Assembly (NCBI GenBank): GCA_011171075.1
Contig: DUFD01000035.1
Coordinates: 1 to 39,611, forward strand
Source: Dehalococcoidia bacterium
GTDB lineage: Bacteria; Chloroflexota; Dehalococcoidia; Dehalococcoidales; Fen-1064
Reading direction: 5' to 3'
Length of the DNA: 39,611 bases
Made by a program: the position numbers and the translations under genes. The notes beneath the pieces are model-generated. The model ran no database searches. It had not been told where the DNA came from and saw nothing but the letters and a program-made list of their open reading frames with translations. Below, one piece after another: positions 1-8,629 of this stretch. Each line of letters begins with the position of its first letter. Within the stretch, counting starts at the first letter, position 1.

Positions 1-2
1 AT

Positions 3-299
3 ATGCTGCTTAGGGATTCGGAGGGTGAGGTAAAAACCATTATGTGGTCGGAATCCGTGGATCTTTTTGAGCAGGTGTTACTGTCGAAACGGCGGTATGA
101 CGTTTATATAGACGGAAAATGCGTCCGGTCTGAAACTCATGCCCACTGGTTACGATGGTATTTTCAATATGAGTTTATCATGATGCTTGAAAATTCTGGG
201 TTTGATAGCATCACTACTTATGGTGACTACACCGATGACCACGCGACACAGGACAGTAAGATAATCATCTACGGAGCACGTCGCCCACGCGCGTCATGA
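3..299 (+). CDS. C-terminal part of a class I SAM-dependent methyltransferase (cut by window edge)
   Basis: Only the last ~98 residues are visible and the frame is open to the left edge, so the ATG at position 3 is probably internal. The stretch looks like the antiparallel beta-strand end of a Rossmann-fold methyltransferase: a RRYDVYIDG strand, a helix WYFQYEFIMMLENSGFDSI and a closing strand SKIIIYGARRP. The SAM-binding motif I would lie outside the window. The gene at 3279-4001 on the other strand is a complete member of the same broad class. Substrate unknown. The assignment rests on the C-terminal pattern alone and is moderate. Confidence 0.55.
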   Translation: MLLRDSEGEVKTIMWSESVDLFEQVLLSKRRYDVYIDGKCVRSETHAHWLRWYFQYEFIMMLENSGFDSITTYGDYTDDHATQDSKIIIYGARRPRAS

Positions 300-354
300 G
301 GGAAGGGATCACAACTTGATATGGACAAACCCTAGACAACGTAATTATGGTTCT

Positions 355-383
355 TTGACATTTTCTGGTCGGCCAATTATGAT
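355..383 (+). promoter_or_regulatory. Sigma-70-type promoter placing the transcription start on the GT4 start codon
   Basis: TTGACA at 355-360, a 17-bp spacer, then TATGAT at 378-383. The -35 is consensus and the -10 matches at five of six bases. The expected transcription start, about 7 nt downstream, falls at about 390, which is the ATG of the glycosyltransferase. There is no Shine-Dalgarno before that ATG, so the message is predicted to be leaderless. Confidence 0.6.
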
Positions 384-389
384 GCAAAG

Positions 390-1406
390 ATGGCACCGAC
401 ATTAATTGTGACCCTCGAGCAATCGGGGATGGACAAATACAGCCAGGAGCTCGCCCGGAGGTTACCTGTCCGCACGATAGAGAGCCGGCGGTATCTGTCT
501 TTCTGGCAGACCCTACGACTGGCGGGTATTATCTGGAAGGTGAAGGACATCGTTCACCTTCCGAACCAGCACTTTGCCAGGTATGCCCTGTTTCGTCGTC
601 GGCCTTTCATTGTTACCGTGCATGATATTGCGCGGTTTCGCTTTAACTTCGACCGGGAGTCGCTACTCGAGCGCCTGATGCTGAAGCTGGATGTGCTCGG
701 TATCAAGCGTGCCGCTCATATTATCGCCACCTCACAGCATACCAGAGATGACCTTGTGCAATATCTGGGTATACCCGAAGATAAGATTACCGTGATTTAT
801 AACGGCTCTGATTGTCGGGTGTTCAAGCCGCTGAACGGTGAGGGTGAATTTCTCAATGGCAGGTTCATCCTCTATGTCGGTTCGGAGAGACCTCGAAAGA
901 ACCTGGGTCGACTTTTCGAGGCCTTTGCCAGGCTTAAACCGGAGTTCGACGGCCTGAAATTGGTCAAGGTTGGACCGGTAGGCAGGTCCAGGTCATATCG
1001 GCAGGACACCATGCGGAAACTCAGCTGTTTGGCGATAATGGATGATGTTGTCTTTGTTGATTACGTTCCGGAGTCAGACCTGGCCGGCTATTATACCTCG
1101 GCGGAGCTGCTTGCATATCCGTCTCTATATGAGGGCTTCGGGCTACCACCTCTGGAGGCAATGTGCAGTGGTTGTCCCGTGGTTACCTCCAATACCTCGT
1201 CGCTCCCCGAGGTCGTTGGCGAGGCCGGTATCATGGTAAGCCCTGACGACACTAATGGCTGGGTTGAAGCGATGAAGCGGGTACTTACTGACCGTGGACT
1301 CAGGGACGAAATGGTCAAGAAAGGCCTGACACAGTCGAAGAAGTTCTCCTGGGACAGGACAGCCCAGCAGACGCTGGAAGTCTATCGAAAGTTTGCTGAC
1401 GGATAA
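390..1406 (+). CDS. Glycosyltransferase family 4 (GT-B fold)
   Basis: A 338-residue retaining glycosyltransferase that would transfer a sugar from an NDP-sugar in the cytoplasm, for cell-surface polysaccharide, glycolipid or glycoprotein. The N-terminal half carries the acceptor side, with HDIARFRF near residue 78. The C-terminal nucleotide-sugar domain starts around FILYVGSERPRKN and holds the diagnostic E-x7-E motif, EGFGLPPLE, followed by GCPVVTSNTSSLPEVVG. This is typical of GT4 mannosyl-, glucosyl- or rhamnosyltransferases; the exact sugar cannot be read. The ATG at 390 has no ribosome binding site but sits where a strong promoter would start the RNA. The downstream ATG at 429 is an alternative start that would lose only 13 residues. 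A small basic ORF follows 9 bp after the stop. Confidence 0.9.
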   Translation: MAPTLIVTLEQSGMDKYSQELARRLPVRTIESRRYLSFWQTLRLAGIIWKVKDIVHLPNQHFARYALFRRRPFIVTVHDIARFRFNFDRESLLERLMLKLDVLGIKRAAHIIATSQHTRDDLVQYLGIPEDKITVIYNGSDCRVFKPLNGEGEFLNGRFILYVGSERPRKNLGRLFEAFARLKPEFDGLKLVKVGPVGRSRSYRQDTMRKLSCLAIMDDVVFVDYVPESDLAGYYTSAELLAYPSLYEGFGLPPLEAMCSGCPVVTSNTSSLPEVVGEAGIMVSPDDTNGWVEAMKRVLTDRGLRDEMVKKGLTQSKKFSWDRTAQQTLEVYRKFADG

Positions 1407-1415
1407 ATCGTAGCC

Positions 1416-1565
1416 TTGGATAGTCAAACGGATAGTGTCGAGACCAGACAGGAGCGACGAGAGAAGAAGCTCAGGAAGAAACGGGAGCGTATTCGCAAAC
1501 ATGGCAAGGGACTGGCTTCCATGTACAGGAACGTCATCCTCAAGCGACTGAAACGCGGGAGGTGA
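1416..1565 (+). CDS. Small basic protein, 49 residues, unknown function
   Basis: Reading from a TTG at 1416 gives a 49-residue protein in which more than a third of residues are Lys or Arg. It has an acidic-polar start (DSQTDSVETRQERR), a basic helix (KKLRKKRERIRKHGKG) and a final amphipathic piece LASMYRNVILKRLKRG. It is predicted to be one long helix and may bind nucleic acid or ribosomes. It sits 9 bp after the glycosyltransferase and 10 bp before the DUF3795 gene, consistent with one transcript. I believe similar short Lys/Arg-rich proteins occur in other Dehalococcoidia genomes, but this is from memory. The start is uncertain because no clear Shine-Dalgarno precedes the TTG. Confidence 0.5.
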   Translation: MDSQTDSVETRQERREKKLRKKRERIRKHGKGLASMYRNVILKRLKRGR

Positions 1566-1575
1566 ACGAAAGGAT

Positions 1576-1923
1576 ATGAAAGAGGTTCTGTCAAATCCGG
1601 ATTTGGTGGCCTACTGTGGTCTCTATTGCGGGGCCTGTCGCTCATATTTGAGAGATAAATGTCCCGGTTGCCATGAAAATGAGAAAGCGAAGTGGTGCAA
1701 GATAAGGGTATGCTGTATCGATAATAAGTATCTGTCCTGTGCCGATTGCCAGCAGTATGATAATCTCAAAGACTGCAAGCTGTTCAATAATTTCATGGCC
1801 AAGATATTCAGCTTTATCTTTCGTTCCGACCGGCCTGCCTGTATCCAGCAGATTAGAGAGCTGGGGATTCAGGGTCATGCCGATAACATGGCCGAGACAA
1901 AGCGTCAGAGTATTAAAAGATAG
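1576..1923 (+). CDS. DUF3795-type cysteine-rich protein
   Basis: A 115-residue protein with about a dozen cysteines in the arrangement of the DUF3795 family: CGLYCGAC near residues 14-21, then CPGC at 29-32, WCKIRVCC around 41-47 and CADC at 55-58. The spacing suggests zinc or Fe-S binding; no activity is established for the family. These proteins are frequent in anaerobic archaea and Chloroflexota. A GGGAGGTGA stretch about 10 nt upstream can act as ribosome binding site. The gene converges on the GNAT gene with only 7 bp between the stops. Confidence 0.8.
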   Translation: MKEVLSNPDLVAYCGLYCGACRSYLRDKCPGCHENEKAKWCKIRVCCIDNKYLSCADCQQYDNLKDCKLFNNFMAKIFSFIFRSDRPACIQQIRELGIQGHADNMAETKRQSIKR

Positions 1924-1930
1924 ATAGCTC

Positions 1931-2410
1931 CTAACTGATATCAAGCGTTTTAGTCATCCGAGAATAGTGCAGCCTCTTGTCGTTCGACACCGGAAAATAT
2001 TCCTCACTCTGGATAACAAACCCCAGGGATTCCCAGAACTGCCTGGACACCAGAGAAGCCTCTAAATCAAGAGTGGTAACCTTTTCAATCAGGGCTTTTT
2101 TCTCTAACTGTCGTACAATCAGTTTACCTGTGCCCTTTTGCTGATGGTGCGGATTGACGAATACCCTGCGGATATTTGTACCAGACAGGGTGCCTGTGCC
2201 AAATATTTCACCATTGCACTCAGCAACTACGGTATAACCATTGGCGGCATCATTCAGGATTTGCTCTTCGGAGTGGTAGTCCTTGAAGAACTCCACTGCC
2301 TCTTCTGGATACGCTTCACGGTACGACACGTCAATCGTGTGTTGAATTAATTGATATACGGCCTGTAAATCGTCGTCAGTGAATTCCCGTATTTGAATGT
2401 TCTGTAACAT
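1931..2410 (-). CDS. GNAT family N-acetyltransferase
   Basis: A 159-residue acetyl-CoA-dependent acetyltransferase. It begins with the usual beta1-alpha1 (IQIREFTDDDLQAVYQLI), has a central strand EIFGTGTL, and carries the acetyl-CoA pyrophosphate-binding signature as VNPHHQQKGTGKLIVRQLE (Q-x-x-G-x-G variant). Motif B follows with SRQFWESLGF and EYFP. Acceptor unknown: amino acids, polyamines, antibiotics or protein N-termini are all possible. It is the last gene of the leftward series from udg. It has no good Shine-Dalgarno, so its start could be wrong by a few residues. Confidence 0.85.
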   Translation of the reverse strand: MLQNIQIREFTDDDLQAVYQLIQHTIDVSYREAYPEEAVEFFKDYHSEEQILNDAANGYTVVAECNGEIFGTGTLSGTNIRRVFVNPHHQQKGTGKLIVRQLEKKALIEKVTTLDLEASLVSRQFWESLGFVIQSEEYFPVSNDKRLHYSRMTKTLDIS

Positions 2411-2474
2411 GGCTGCATTCTTTAGCGGGGTTTACGCTCTGTTGCCTTATGGTTGATACTGGGAATAATGCCTG

Positions 2475-2732
2475 CTACACCCGGAACCTGATTTCTTCAG
2501 GGGTGACGTTCTCGATATACAGGTCCACGCCGTCAATGGTGATATCCAGCTTCCTTCTGGGAAAGTACAGGTTCCAGGAGTATCCCTGATAGCCCGATGC
2601 CTTAATCTGAACAATAGAGTATATATCTTCGGATGGCATTCCGGCGTAAACAATCCGGTCTTTGCCCCGTTTCAGGTGGAAACCTTCTCCGACCGCTAGT
2701 ACAACTGTTTTGCCCATACTGGCTGACATCAT
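2475..2732 (-). CDS. Small conserved-looking hypothetical protein (85 residues)
   Basis: This gene starts inside the stop of the DinB-like gene (ATGA overlap), good evidence that it is translated and coupled to it. The protein is beta-rich, with alternating hydrophobic residues: TVVLAVGEGFHLK, DIYSIVQIKA, SWNLYFP, LDITIDGVDLYIENV. It has no signal peptide, membrane segment or cysteine pattern. I do not recognise a family. The tight coupling suggests a partner or accessory of the DinB-fold protein. Confidence 0.6.
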   Translation of the reverse strand: MMSASMGKTVVLAVGEGFHLKRGKDRIVYAGMPSEDIYSIVQIKASGYQGYSWNLYFPRRKLDITIDGVDLYIENVTPEEIRFRV

Positions 2733-3244
2733 TTGTCCAGTCCCCTCTGTAACCCGCGCAGGTAGGCTATCTGTCCGGTATGCTGTATTATCTCACACAA
2801 CAGTATGGCAATAGTCTGGCCGATAGTATATTCTCCCATGGGTGTCTGGATTTTCTCATCAAGCTTATCAGCCGTTGTGGACTTCAGGTAATTAGTAGTC
2901 TGCGCTCGTGTCGCTTCGGCATACCCCATAAGGTCCTTGAGTTCAGGTACGGGAAAGGCAGCAACTTGGTCGGCAGTGTAGCCCCAGCCATCATCATGGG
3001 GTTCCTCGGGCAGTTTGAGCTTTAGGTGCCACTTCTCGGTTACCCACACCTGGGGTTTCTGTTGAATCCAGTCATGAAGCAATACATCCTCGGCTCGTAT
3101 TTGATGCCATAGAATGAATCCTATCGAGTTAGCTTCGTCTCCCGGGCGCCACGTCAATTCCTCGTGGCTCAGTCCTTTCACAGCTGTCGTCACTGCGTTT
3201 TGCACTTGTTCGAGCGTATCTAGAACAAAATCGCTAGTCTCCAT
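2729..3244 (-). CDS. DinB/YfiT-family four-helix-bundle protein
   Basis: A 171-residue protein of the DinB superfamily, metal-dependent four-helix bundles that include thiol-dependent transferases. Visible features are the N-terminal helix VLDTLEQVQNAVTTAV, the LTWRPGDEANSIGFILWHQIRAED block with the first metal-binding histidine, and the final helix EIIQHTGQIAYLRG with another. One of the usual C-terminal histidines seems absent, so activity cannot be assumed. The start is firm: AAGGAGGTGA lies about 8 nt before the ATG. It lies 34 bp after the methyltransferase gene and overlaps the next gene by 4 bp, so the three are probably one unit. Confidence 0.8.
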   Translation of the reverse strand: METSDFVLDTLEQVQNAVTTAVKGLSHEELTWRPGDEANSIGFILWHQIRAEDVLLHDWIQQKPQVWVTEKWHLKLKLPEEPHDDGWGYTADQVAAFPVPELKDLMGYAEATRAQTTNYLKSTTADKLDEKIQTPMGEYTIGQTIAILLCEIIQHTGQIAYLRGLQRGLDK

Positions 3245-3278
3245 ATGTGGTCACCTCCTTGGTCTATTGCTCTATTTG

Positions 3279-4001
3279 TTATTCAGCAGATTTACGGGCT
3301 ACGAAGACGCCCATAGGCATGTCGGAGCCTTCGTAGTACTCCATCAGCTCTAACCGAGCGTTGCCGAGAGCGTCTAAATATTGCTGCCGCGAGAACAGGC
3401 CAATCTCCATTGACTGTGTGTGGTACGTAACCTTACCATTCCGCCCTACTAGATGATGGAAATCTACTTCTATCAGGCCAGGTGCTTTGAATTTGACGTT
3501 CTCCATGCGGCTGATGCAGACGTGGGGTTGTTTCACGGCGTCAACCACAATCTTTGGCTTAAATTCCTCCTGAGTAGACCAGGGCGTCAAACACAGAATG
3601 CCGCCAGGCTTTAGGTGAACGGCAAAATTCGACACCGCTTTTTTCAGGTTGTTCAGTGTACGTACGCAACCGATTGAGCCATACATGCACACCACAGCAT
3701 CGAAGTTATGCCCCAAGACGATATCCACCATGTTACCGAGGTGGAACTCAACATCCGGGAACTTTAGGATGGCGCGGTTCAGCATTGCCGGACTGAGGTC
3801 CAACCCGGTGACGGTGTATTGTTCACGCCAGTAGGGTATGTGTCCACCGGTTCCACAGGCGATATCAAGCAAAGCATTGCCATCACTCAACTTGTAGGAA
3901 TCTATGAGAGTTAAAGCTTTTGCGGCTTCACGCTCATATTGCTGGGGTTTCACGTACAGTTCATCGTAGTATGCAGCGATGTCTGCAAATTCGTCGTCCA
4001 T
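3279..4001 (-). CDS. Class I SAM-dependent methyltransferase
   Basis: A complete 240-residue Rossmann-fold methyltransferase. SAM motif I is LLDIACGTGGHIPYW near residue 44, the ribose-binding acidic strand is TVTGLDLSPAML, and motif II/III is FDAVVCMYGSIGCV, then LKPGGILCLTPW. The C-terminal half has the beta-hairpin seen in small-molecule methyltransferases (VTYHTQSMEIGLFSRQQYLDAL). Substrate not identifiable. A GGAG lies 6 nt before the ATG. It follows ftsK by 39 bp on the same strand. Confidence 0.9.
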   Translation of the reverse strand: MDDEFADIAAYYDELYVKPQQYEREAAKALTLIDSYKLSDGNALLDIACGTGGHIPYWREQYTVTGLDLSPAMLNRAILKFPDVEFHLGNMVDIVLGHNFDAVVCMYGSIGCVRTLNNLKKAVSNFAVHLKPGGILCLTPWSTQEEFKPKIVVDAVKQPHVCISRMENVKFKAPGLIEVDFHHLVGRNGKVTYHTQSMEIGLFSRQQYLDALGNARLELMEYYEGSDMPMGVFVARKSAE

Positions 4002-4040
4002 TGTTGCTCCGTGCTGGCAGCGTAGATTGATGACCTGAAC

Positions 4041-6212
4041 CTAGTCTTCCAGCTCGTCGATGGCTTCGTCACCCTCTTCGGCTTCACGGGCCAGCTCCTC
4101 GTCAAGCTGCTCTTTGAGACGGGCTGCCCGGGGGTAGCCGATTTGTAGACGCCTTTGCAGGAAGGATGTCGAGACGTTTTCGTGCTCCCTGGCAAGCTGC
4201 TTGGCTGCCTCCAGGAGTGAGTCCCTGGGTGCTTCCCGTATCTTGAGGTTCGAGGGTGCCCGCAGGTCATCCTCGATTTGTAGCGGTGTAATATCGTCCC
4301 GTTTCTGGCTTCCCCAGAAATAGACCAGTCTCTCGGTCTCGGTGTCGGAGACAAAACAGCCCTGGAGGCGCTTCGGTTTTGAAGCCTCGGTAGGCATAAA
4401 TAACATGTCGCCCCTGCCCAGCAGCTTTTCTGCACCGGCGCCATCGAGAATCGTCCGGGAGTCTACCTGTGAGGTGACCGCGAAGCTGATACGCGTGGGG
4501 AAGTTGGCCTTGATGAGTCCGGTGACGACGTCTACCGATGGCCGCTGTGTGGCGACCACAAGGTGGATGCCGACAGCCCGTGCCAGCTGGGCCAGGCGGC
4601 ACAGTATATGTTCCACCTCATCGAAGCCGGCCATCATTAAATCGGCCAGCTCATCAATGACGAGCACTATGTAGGGCATCTTCTCCGGTCCCTGTTTGTT
4701 CTTGTTGTACCCCTCGACGTTACGTGCTCCACTTTTAGCCAGTTGCTGGTAGCGCTTGTCCATCTCGTAGTTGAGCCAGCGTAACGAGTCCAGTGCCTTA
4801 TCTGTCTTCACGATAACCGGTACAGCCAGGTGTGGTGCGCTGTTGAACTGTGTCAATTCCACACGTTTCGGGTCAATCATAATGAAGCGCAGGTCGTTGG
4901 GTGTGTTGTGCATCAACAGACAGCAGATGATGGAGTTCAAACAGACGGTCTTACCGCTACCGGTTGCCCCGGCAATGAGTAAATGAGGCATTTTCCCAAG
5001 GTCCGATGCCTCCGCTTCGCCTCCGGCGCCCTTGCCCAGGGCTACCGCCAACTTTGACCGGCCGAGAATCTTCTGGAATTGAGTGGTCTCGATGACACCC
5101 CGCAGGTTAACGGCACTGGTGACTATATTTGGTACTTCGATGCCGACCACGGACTTACCGGGCACGGGTGCCTCAATCCTGATACTGGGTGCCGCCAGCG
5201 CCAGGGCTAAATCATTGGACAGAGACGTAATCCGCTCTACCTTCACCCTGGTCTTGGACACTTCCTTGGTCGTTATCTGCACATTGCCGTCTTTGTCCTT
5301 CTGCCGTACCTCCTTCATCCTCCGGTCCCAGCCCGGTTCCACACCGAACTGGGTAACGGTTGGCCCTGCATTTATCTGGACTACTTTGGCCTCGACGCCG
5401 TAGCTGGCGAGGGCTTCCTCAATCAGCTCCGCCCGGCGCATATTATCTGCCTCACTGAACTCGATATCGGTTGCCTTGTCCAGGATGTCAATCGGGGGCA
5501 GTCGCCAGCCGTCGACAGTGACTGATGTCGGCTCACCGTACCTCTTCCATACGTCCTGGGCTACCTGTCGCAGTCCCCGCTGGGGTTGCGGGGGAGTTAG
5601 TGTGGGCGTGGCCGGTCTGGTTGCGGGGGGTGCCGGTTTCACTGTTGGAGCGGGGGTGATGGTAGGTGCTACCTGTTTCTGGCGGGTCTGCGTGACAACT
5701 GGTCGTTTTGGCCGGTTACGCCACCACTGTACCGGTCTGACAATGATATGGTAACCGACCTCCGGAAACATCAAAATAATGCCGGCAACGAATAGTCCCG
5801 CGATGCGCAGGTGCCCGCCCAGCTCTGATTTACCGATTATGCCTGTGCCGACGCTGCCTCCTGCATCAATGAGGCCGAGTATTCCCCAGGCTGCTACGAT
5901 GATAGCAACACCACCCAGCCACTGGTTCCACCTTCGGGTGAAGAGATAGAGTCGTTGTGTTCTCAACAGCACCAGAGGTGTTACGATAAACAGGATAACG
6001 AACAGGATACCCCAGCCAAGCGCGTCCCAGATACTGCTGGCGGCATCTCCGACCCAGGCCGTAATCGTGTCCCACAGGATTGCCAGCGGGACAACCACTG
6101 CAATTACTACCAGAGTCCCGAATACAACGCCCCACCGGGTCTGCCTCTGAGGCTGCGCTTTGGGTGTATTTTTAACTGTTTTTCTACTTTTAGGGGTCTT
6201 TTTTCTGGCCAT
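4041..6212 (-). CDS. ftsK: FtsK/SpoIIIE DNA translocase
   Basis: A 723-residue membrane-anchored ATPase that pumps chromosomal DNA through the division septum. The basic N-terminus is followed by four hydrophobic segments (about residues 28-48, 62-82, 97-117 and 134-154). A Pro/Thr/Gln-rich linker of about 60 residues (APTITPAPTVKPAPPA) comes next, much shorter than in E. coli and close to the SpoIIIE layout. The motor has Walker A GATGSGKT near residue 414 and Walker B IVLVIDELADLM. The C-terminal gamma winged helix (STSFLQRRLQIGYPRAARL) would read polar DNA signals. A GGAG lies 5 nt before the ATG. It lies directly after RNase J in the udg operon. Confidence 0.97.
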   Translation of the reverse strand: MARKKTPKSRKTVKNTPKAQPQRQTRWGVVFGTLVVIAVVVPLAILWDTITAWVGDAASSIWDALGWGILFVILFIVTPLVLLRTQRLYLFTRRWNQWLGGVAIIVAAWGILGLIDAGGSVGTGIIGKSELGGHLRIAGLFVAGIILMFPEVGYHIIVRPVQWWRNRPKRPVVTQTRQKQVAPTITPAPTVKPAPPATRPATPTLTPPQPQRGLRQVAQDVWKRYGEPTSVTVDGWRLPPIDILDKATDIEFSEADNMRRAELIEEALASYGVEAKVVQINAGPTVTQFGVEPGWDRRMKEVRQKDKDGNVQITTKEVSKTRVKVERITSLSNDLALALAAPSIRIEAPVPGKSVVGIEVPNIVTSAVNLRGVIETTQFQKILGRSKLAVALGKGAGGEAEASDLGKMPHLLIAGATGSGKTVCLNSIICCLLMHNTPNDLRFIMIDPKRVELTQFNSAPHLAVPVIVKTDKALDSLRWLNYEMDKRYQQLAKSGARNVEGYNKNKQGPEKMPYIVLVIDELADLMMAGFDEVEHILCRLAQLARAVGIHLVVATQRPSVDVVTGLIKANFPTRISFAVTSQVDSRTILDGAGAEKLLGRGDMLFMPTEASKPKRLQGCFVSDTETERLVYFWGSQKRDDITPLQIEDDLRAPSNLKIREAPRDSLLEAAKQLAREHENVSTSFLQRRLQIGYPRAARLKEQLDEELAREAEEGDEAIDELED

Positions 6213-6241
6213 ATCACTCCGGTTATAACCACATTTTTAGG

Positions 6242-7900
6242 CTAGACCTTGACCATAAACGGTAAAATCATGGGACGGCGTTTGGTCTGCTCGTAGTAGA
6301 ACTTGTTCAGTGTGTCCCTGACCTTGGTGTTCACGAAGCCCCACTGGGCGGCACGGTCACCCCCGCGGTCGAGGGTGCGAGCCACCAGGTCGCGGCTCTC
6401 GTCCAGCATCTTCCTGGCTTCCCTGGTATCAACAAAGCCCCGTGACACGATATCAGGACGGCCTACCAGCTTGCCGGTCTGGCGGTTGATAGCTATAATG
6501 ACCACCACCATTCCGTCCCTGGAGAGCATTTTACGGTCGCGAAGCACCACGGTACCGATATCGCCGACGCTCAAACCATCGACATAGACATTGCTCGATG
6601 TGACCCGTCCGTCTATCTTAGCTGATTCCGGTCCAATCTCAAGTACCTCACCGTCTTCTATCACGAAAATACTTTCACGGGGGATGCCGATTGACTCGGC
6701 CAGCTTGGCATGCTGGCTGAGGTGGCGGTACTCTCCGTGGATAGGGACAAAGTATTTCGGCTTGACCACGTTCAGCAGGAGCTTCAGCTCTTCCTGACTG
6801 CCGTGTCCGTGGACATGTACCGGGGCGATGGCACTGTAAACCACCTGTGCCCCCTGCCTCAGCAGGTTGTCCATCGTCCTGGCTACAAGTGCCTCATTAC
6901 CTGGTATCGGTGTCGCTGATATGGCTACCGTATCCTCAGGCAGAATATGAAGCTGACGGTGGTCACGGTTGGCTATGCGGACCAGCGCAGAGGTCGGTTC
7001 GCCCTGACTTCCGGTAGTGACGAAGACAATCTTGTCGTGGGGCATTTTCTTTACTTCATCGAGCCGACCCATTATCCCGTCTGGGGCGTGGAGGTAATCG
7101 AGCTCCAGTGCCATCTGGACGATGGCATTCATGTTACGTCCGACGACGAATACCCGACGTCCGTGCTTGGCTGCCGAGTCAATTACCTGCTGAATACGGG
7201 ATACCAGCGAGGAAAAGGTGGTGATGATTACCCTCCCGGGCGCTTCCGCCATGATACGGTCCAGGGCTTCCCCCACCACTCTCTCCGAGGGTGTATAGCC
7301 CGGCAGTTCCGAGTAGGTGGAATCGGAGAGCAGCAGCAGCACTCCCTCGCTGCCCAGCTGGGCCAGTCGCGAAAGGTCGGTGGGTTTACCACTGACCGGC
7401 GTATAGTCGAGCTTGAAATCTCCGCTATGGACTATGGTGCCGAGGGGGGTCCTGATTATCAGTCCGGCGGCATCCGGGATGCTGTGGCAGACCGGGAAGA
7501 ACTCCACCTGGAATTCGCCGAGAGTGATTGTATCCCCGGGTGATACTACCCTGAGGTCGGCCCCGGCGAGCACCTTTCGCTCCTTGAGCTTGACGGATAT
7601 CAGGCCTTTGGTGAGTTGTGTAGCATAGACGGGCACGTTCAGCTGAGGCAGGATATAGGGCAGGGCGCCAATGTGGTCCTCATGGCCGTGGGTAACCAGT
7701 ATCCCTCTTATTTTGTTGCGCCTCTCTAGGAGGTAGCTGATATCAGGGATTACCAGGTCGACGCCCAGCATTTCTTCTTCAGGGAACATCAGGCCGGCAT
7801 CGATTACAATGAGGTCGTCCGGTGACTCAATGACCATCATGTTCTTGCCGATTTCGCTCAAGCCGCCGAGGGGGATTATCTTTAGTCTTGGTTTGGCCAT
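6242..7900 (-). CDS. rnj: Ribonuclease J
   Basis: A 552-residue metallo-beta-lactamase/beta-CASP RNase with 5'-3' exonuclease and endonuclease activity in mRNA decay and rRNA maturation. The metal-binding HGHEDH is at residues 71-76, preceded by IVIDAGLMFP. SGDFKLDY, LLSDSTYSE, TTFSSLVSRIQQ and VPIHGEYRHL complete the MBL and beta-CASP motifs, and a C-terminal domain follows. I place the start at 7900 (MAKPRLK) because a GAGGT lies about 9 nt upstream. A longer reading from 7924 would run through that ribosome binding site into the end of udg. The udg stop is only 4 bp upstream. Confidence 0.97.
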   Translation of the reverse strand: MAKPRLKIIPLGGLSEIGKNMMVIESPDDLIVIDAGLMFPEEEMLGVDLVIPDISYLLERRNKIRGILVTHGHEDHIGALPYILPQLNVPVYATQLTKGLISVKLKERKVLAGADLRVVSPGDTITLGEFQVEFFPVCHSIPDAAGLIIRTPLGTIVHSGDFKLDYTPVSGKPTDLSRLAQLGSEGVLLLLSDSTYSELPGYTPSERVVGEALDRIMAEAPGRVIITTFSSLVSRIQQVIDSAAKHGRRVFVVGRNMNAIVQMALELDYLHAPDGIMGRLDEVKKMPHDKIVFVTTGSQGEPTSALVRIANRDHRQLHILPEDTVAISATPIPGNEALVARTMDNLLRQGAQVVYSAIAPVHVHGHGSQEELKLLLNVVKPKYFVPIHGEYRHLSQHAKLAESIGIPRESIFVIEDGEVLEIGPESAKIDGRVTSSNVYVDGLSVGDIGTVVLRDRKMLSRDGMVVVIIAINRQTGKLVGRPDIVSRGFVDTREARKMLDESRDLVARTLDRGGDRAAQWGFVNTKVRDTLNKFYYEQTKRRPMILPFMVKV

Positions 7901-7904
7901 AATG

Positions 7905-8507
7905 TCAGACCTCAAACATGCCAAGTTGCTTCGGTTGTGGCTTGGCCTCCGGCATTTCGGCTGCTTTTGACAGGAGTGACGGAATCTTTTTCATATCCTC
8001 TTCGATTGCATGGCGCAGGCTCTGCTGGTGCAGGGCGGCTGCCGGGTGGTACATGGCGAAGCATATGGTGTCGTTCCACTTCTGGGCGGTGCCATGTATC
8101 TTGCTGATTGTCTTTCCGGGGAAGAACTTCGCCATGGAGTAGCGGCCCAGGGTGACAATTATCTTCGGGCTAATAATCTCAATCTGTCGGTCCAGCCACC
8201 GGCTGCAATTATTAATCTCGGTGGGCAGGGGGTCGCGGTTTCCCGGCGGACGGCATTTAATCACATTGGCGATAAACACCTGAGTGCGGTCGAGATTTAT
8301 ATATGCCAGTAGCTCGTCCAGGTACTTACCGGCTGGCCCGACAAAGGGCCGCCCCTGCTGGTCTTCATGCCAGCCTGGCCCTTCGCCTATAAAGAGTATA
8401 TCGGCATCCTCGGCTCCTTCTCCGGGGACAGCGTTAGTCCTGGTTCTGGCAATCTCGCATAGCTGGCAGCGAGCGATTTCTTCATTGAGTGCAGTCAGTG
8501 CCGACAT
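7905..8507 (-). CDS. udg: Family 4 (4Fe-4S) uracil-DNA glycosylase
   Basis: A 200-residue glycosylase that removes uracil from DNA and begins base excision repair. The four cluster-binding cysteines are at about residues 14, 17, 85 and 101 (CQLC; IKCRPPGNRDP; NNC). The uracil pocket motif appears as GEGPGWHEDQQGRPF, and the second catalytic motif as MYHPAAALHQ. Family 4 is widespread in thermophiles, archaea and Chloroflexota. It is the first gene of the leftward operon, about 35 nt downstream of the predicted transcription start. Confidence 0.95.
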   Translation of the reverse strand: MSALTALNEEIARCQLCEIARTRTNAVPGEGAEDADILFIGEGPGWHEDQQGRPFVGPAGKYLDELLAYINLDRTQVFIANVIKCRPPGNRDPLPTEINNCSRWLDRQIEIISPKIIVTLGRYSMAKFFPGKTISKIHGTAQKWNDTICFAMYHPAAALHQQSLRHAIEEDMKKIPSLLSKAAEMPEAKPQPKQLGMFEV

Positions 8508-8548
8508 GGTATCTTATTAGCCTGTTGAGCAGACATAACTTTGGCACA

Positions 8549-8577
8549 ATGATATCATGGCCACTCTGGCAAGTCAA
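8549..8577 (-). promoter_or_regulatory. Promoter of the udg-RNase J-ftsK operon
   Basis: On the minus strand TTGACT (8577-8572), a 17-bp spacer and TATCAT (8554-8549). Each hexamer matches consensus at five of six bases and the spacing is ideal. Transcription should start near 8542. Confidence 0.65.
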
Positions 8578-8629
8578 TTTAACCGGTACCTAAGTACGGG
8601 TGTCTGCCGAAGGTACATGGTGTACTTTG

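Noticed and set aside
6947-7543. A 198-codon plus-strand ORF inside RNase J.
   Set aside because: It lies antisense to a complete, well-conserved gene and reads as shadow coding.
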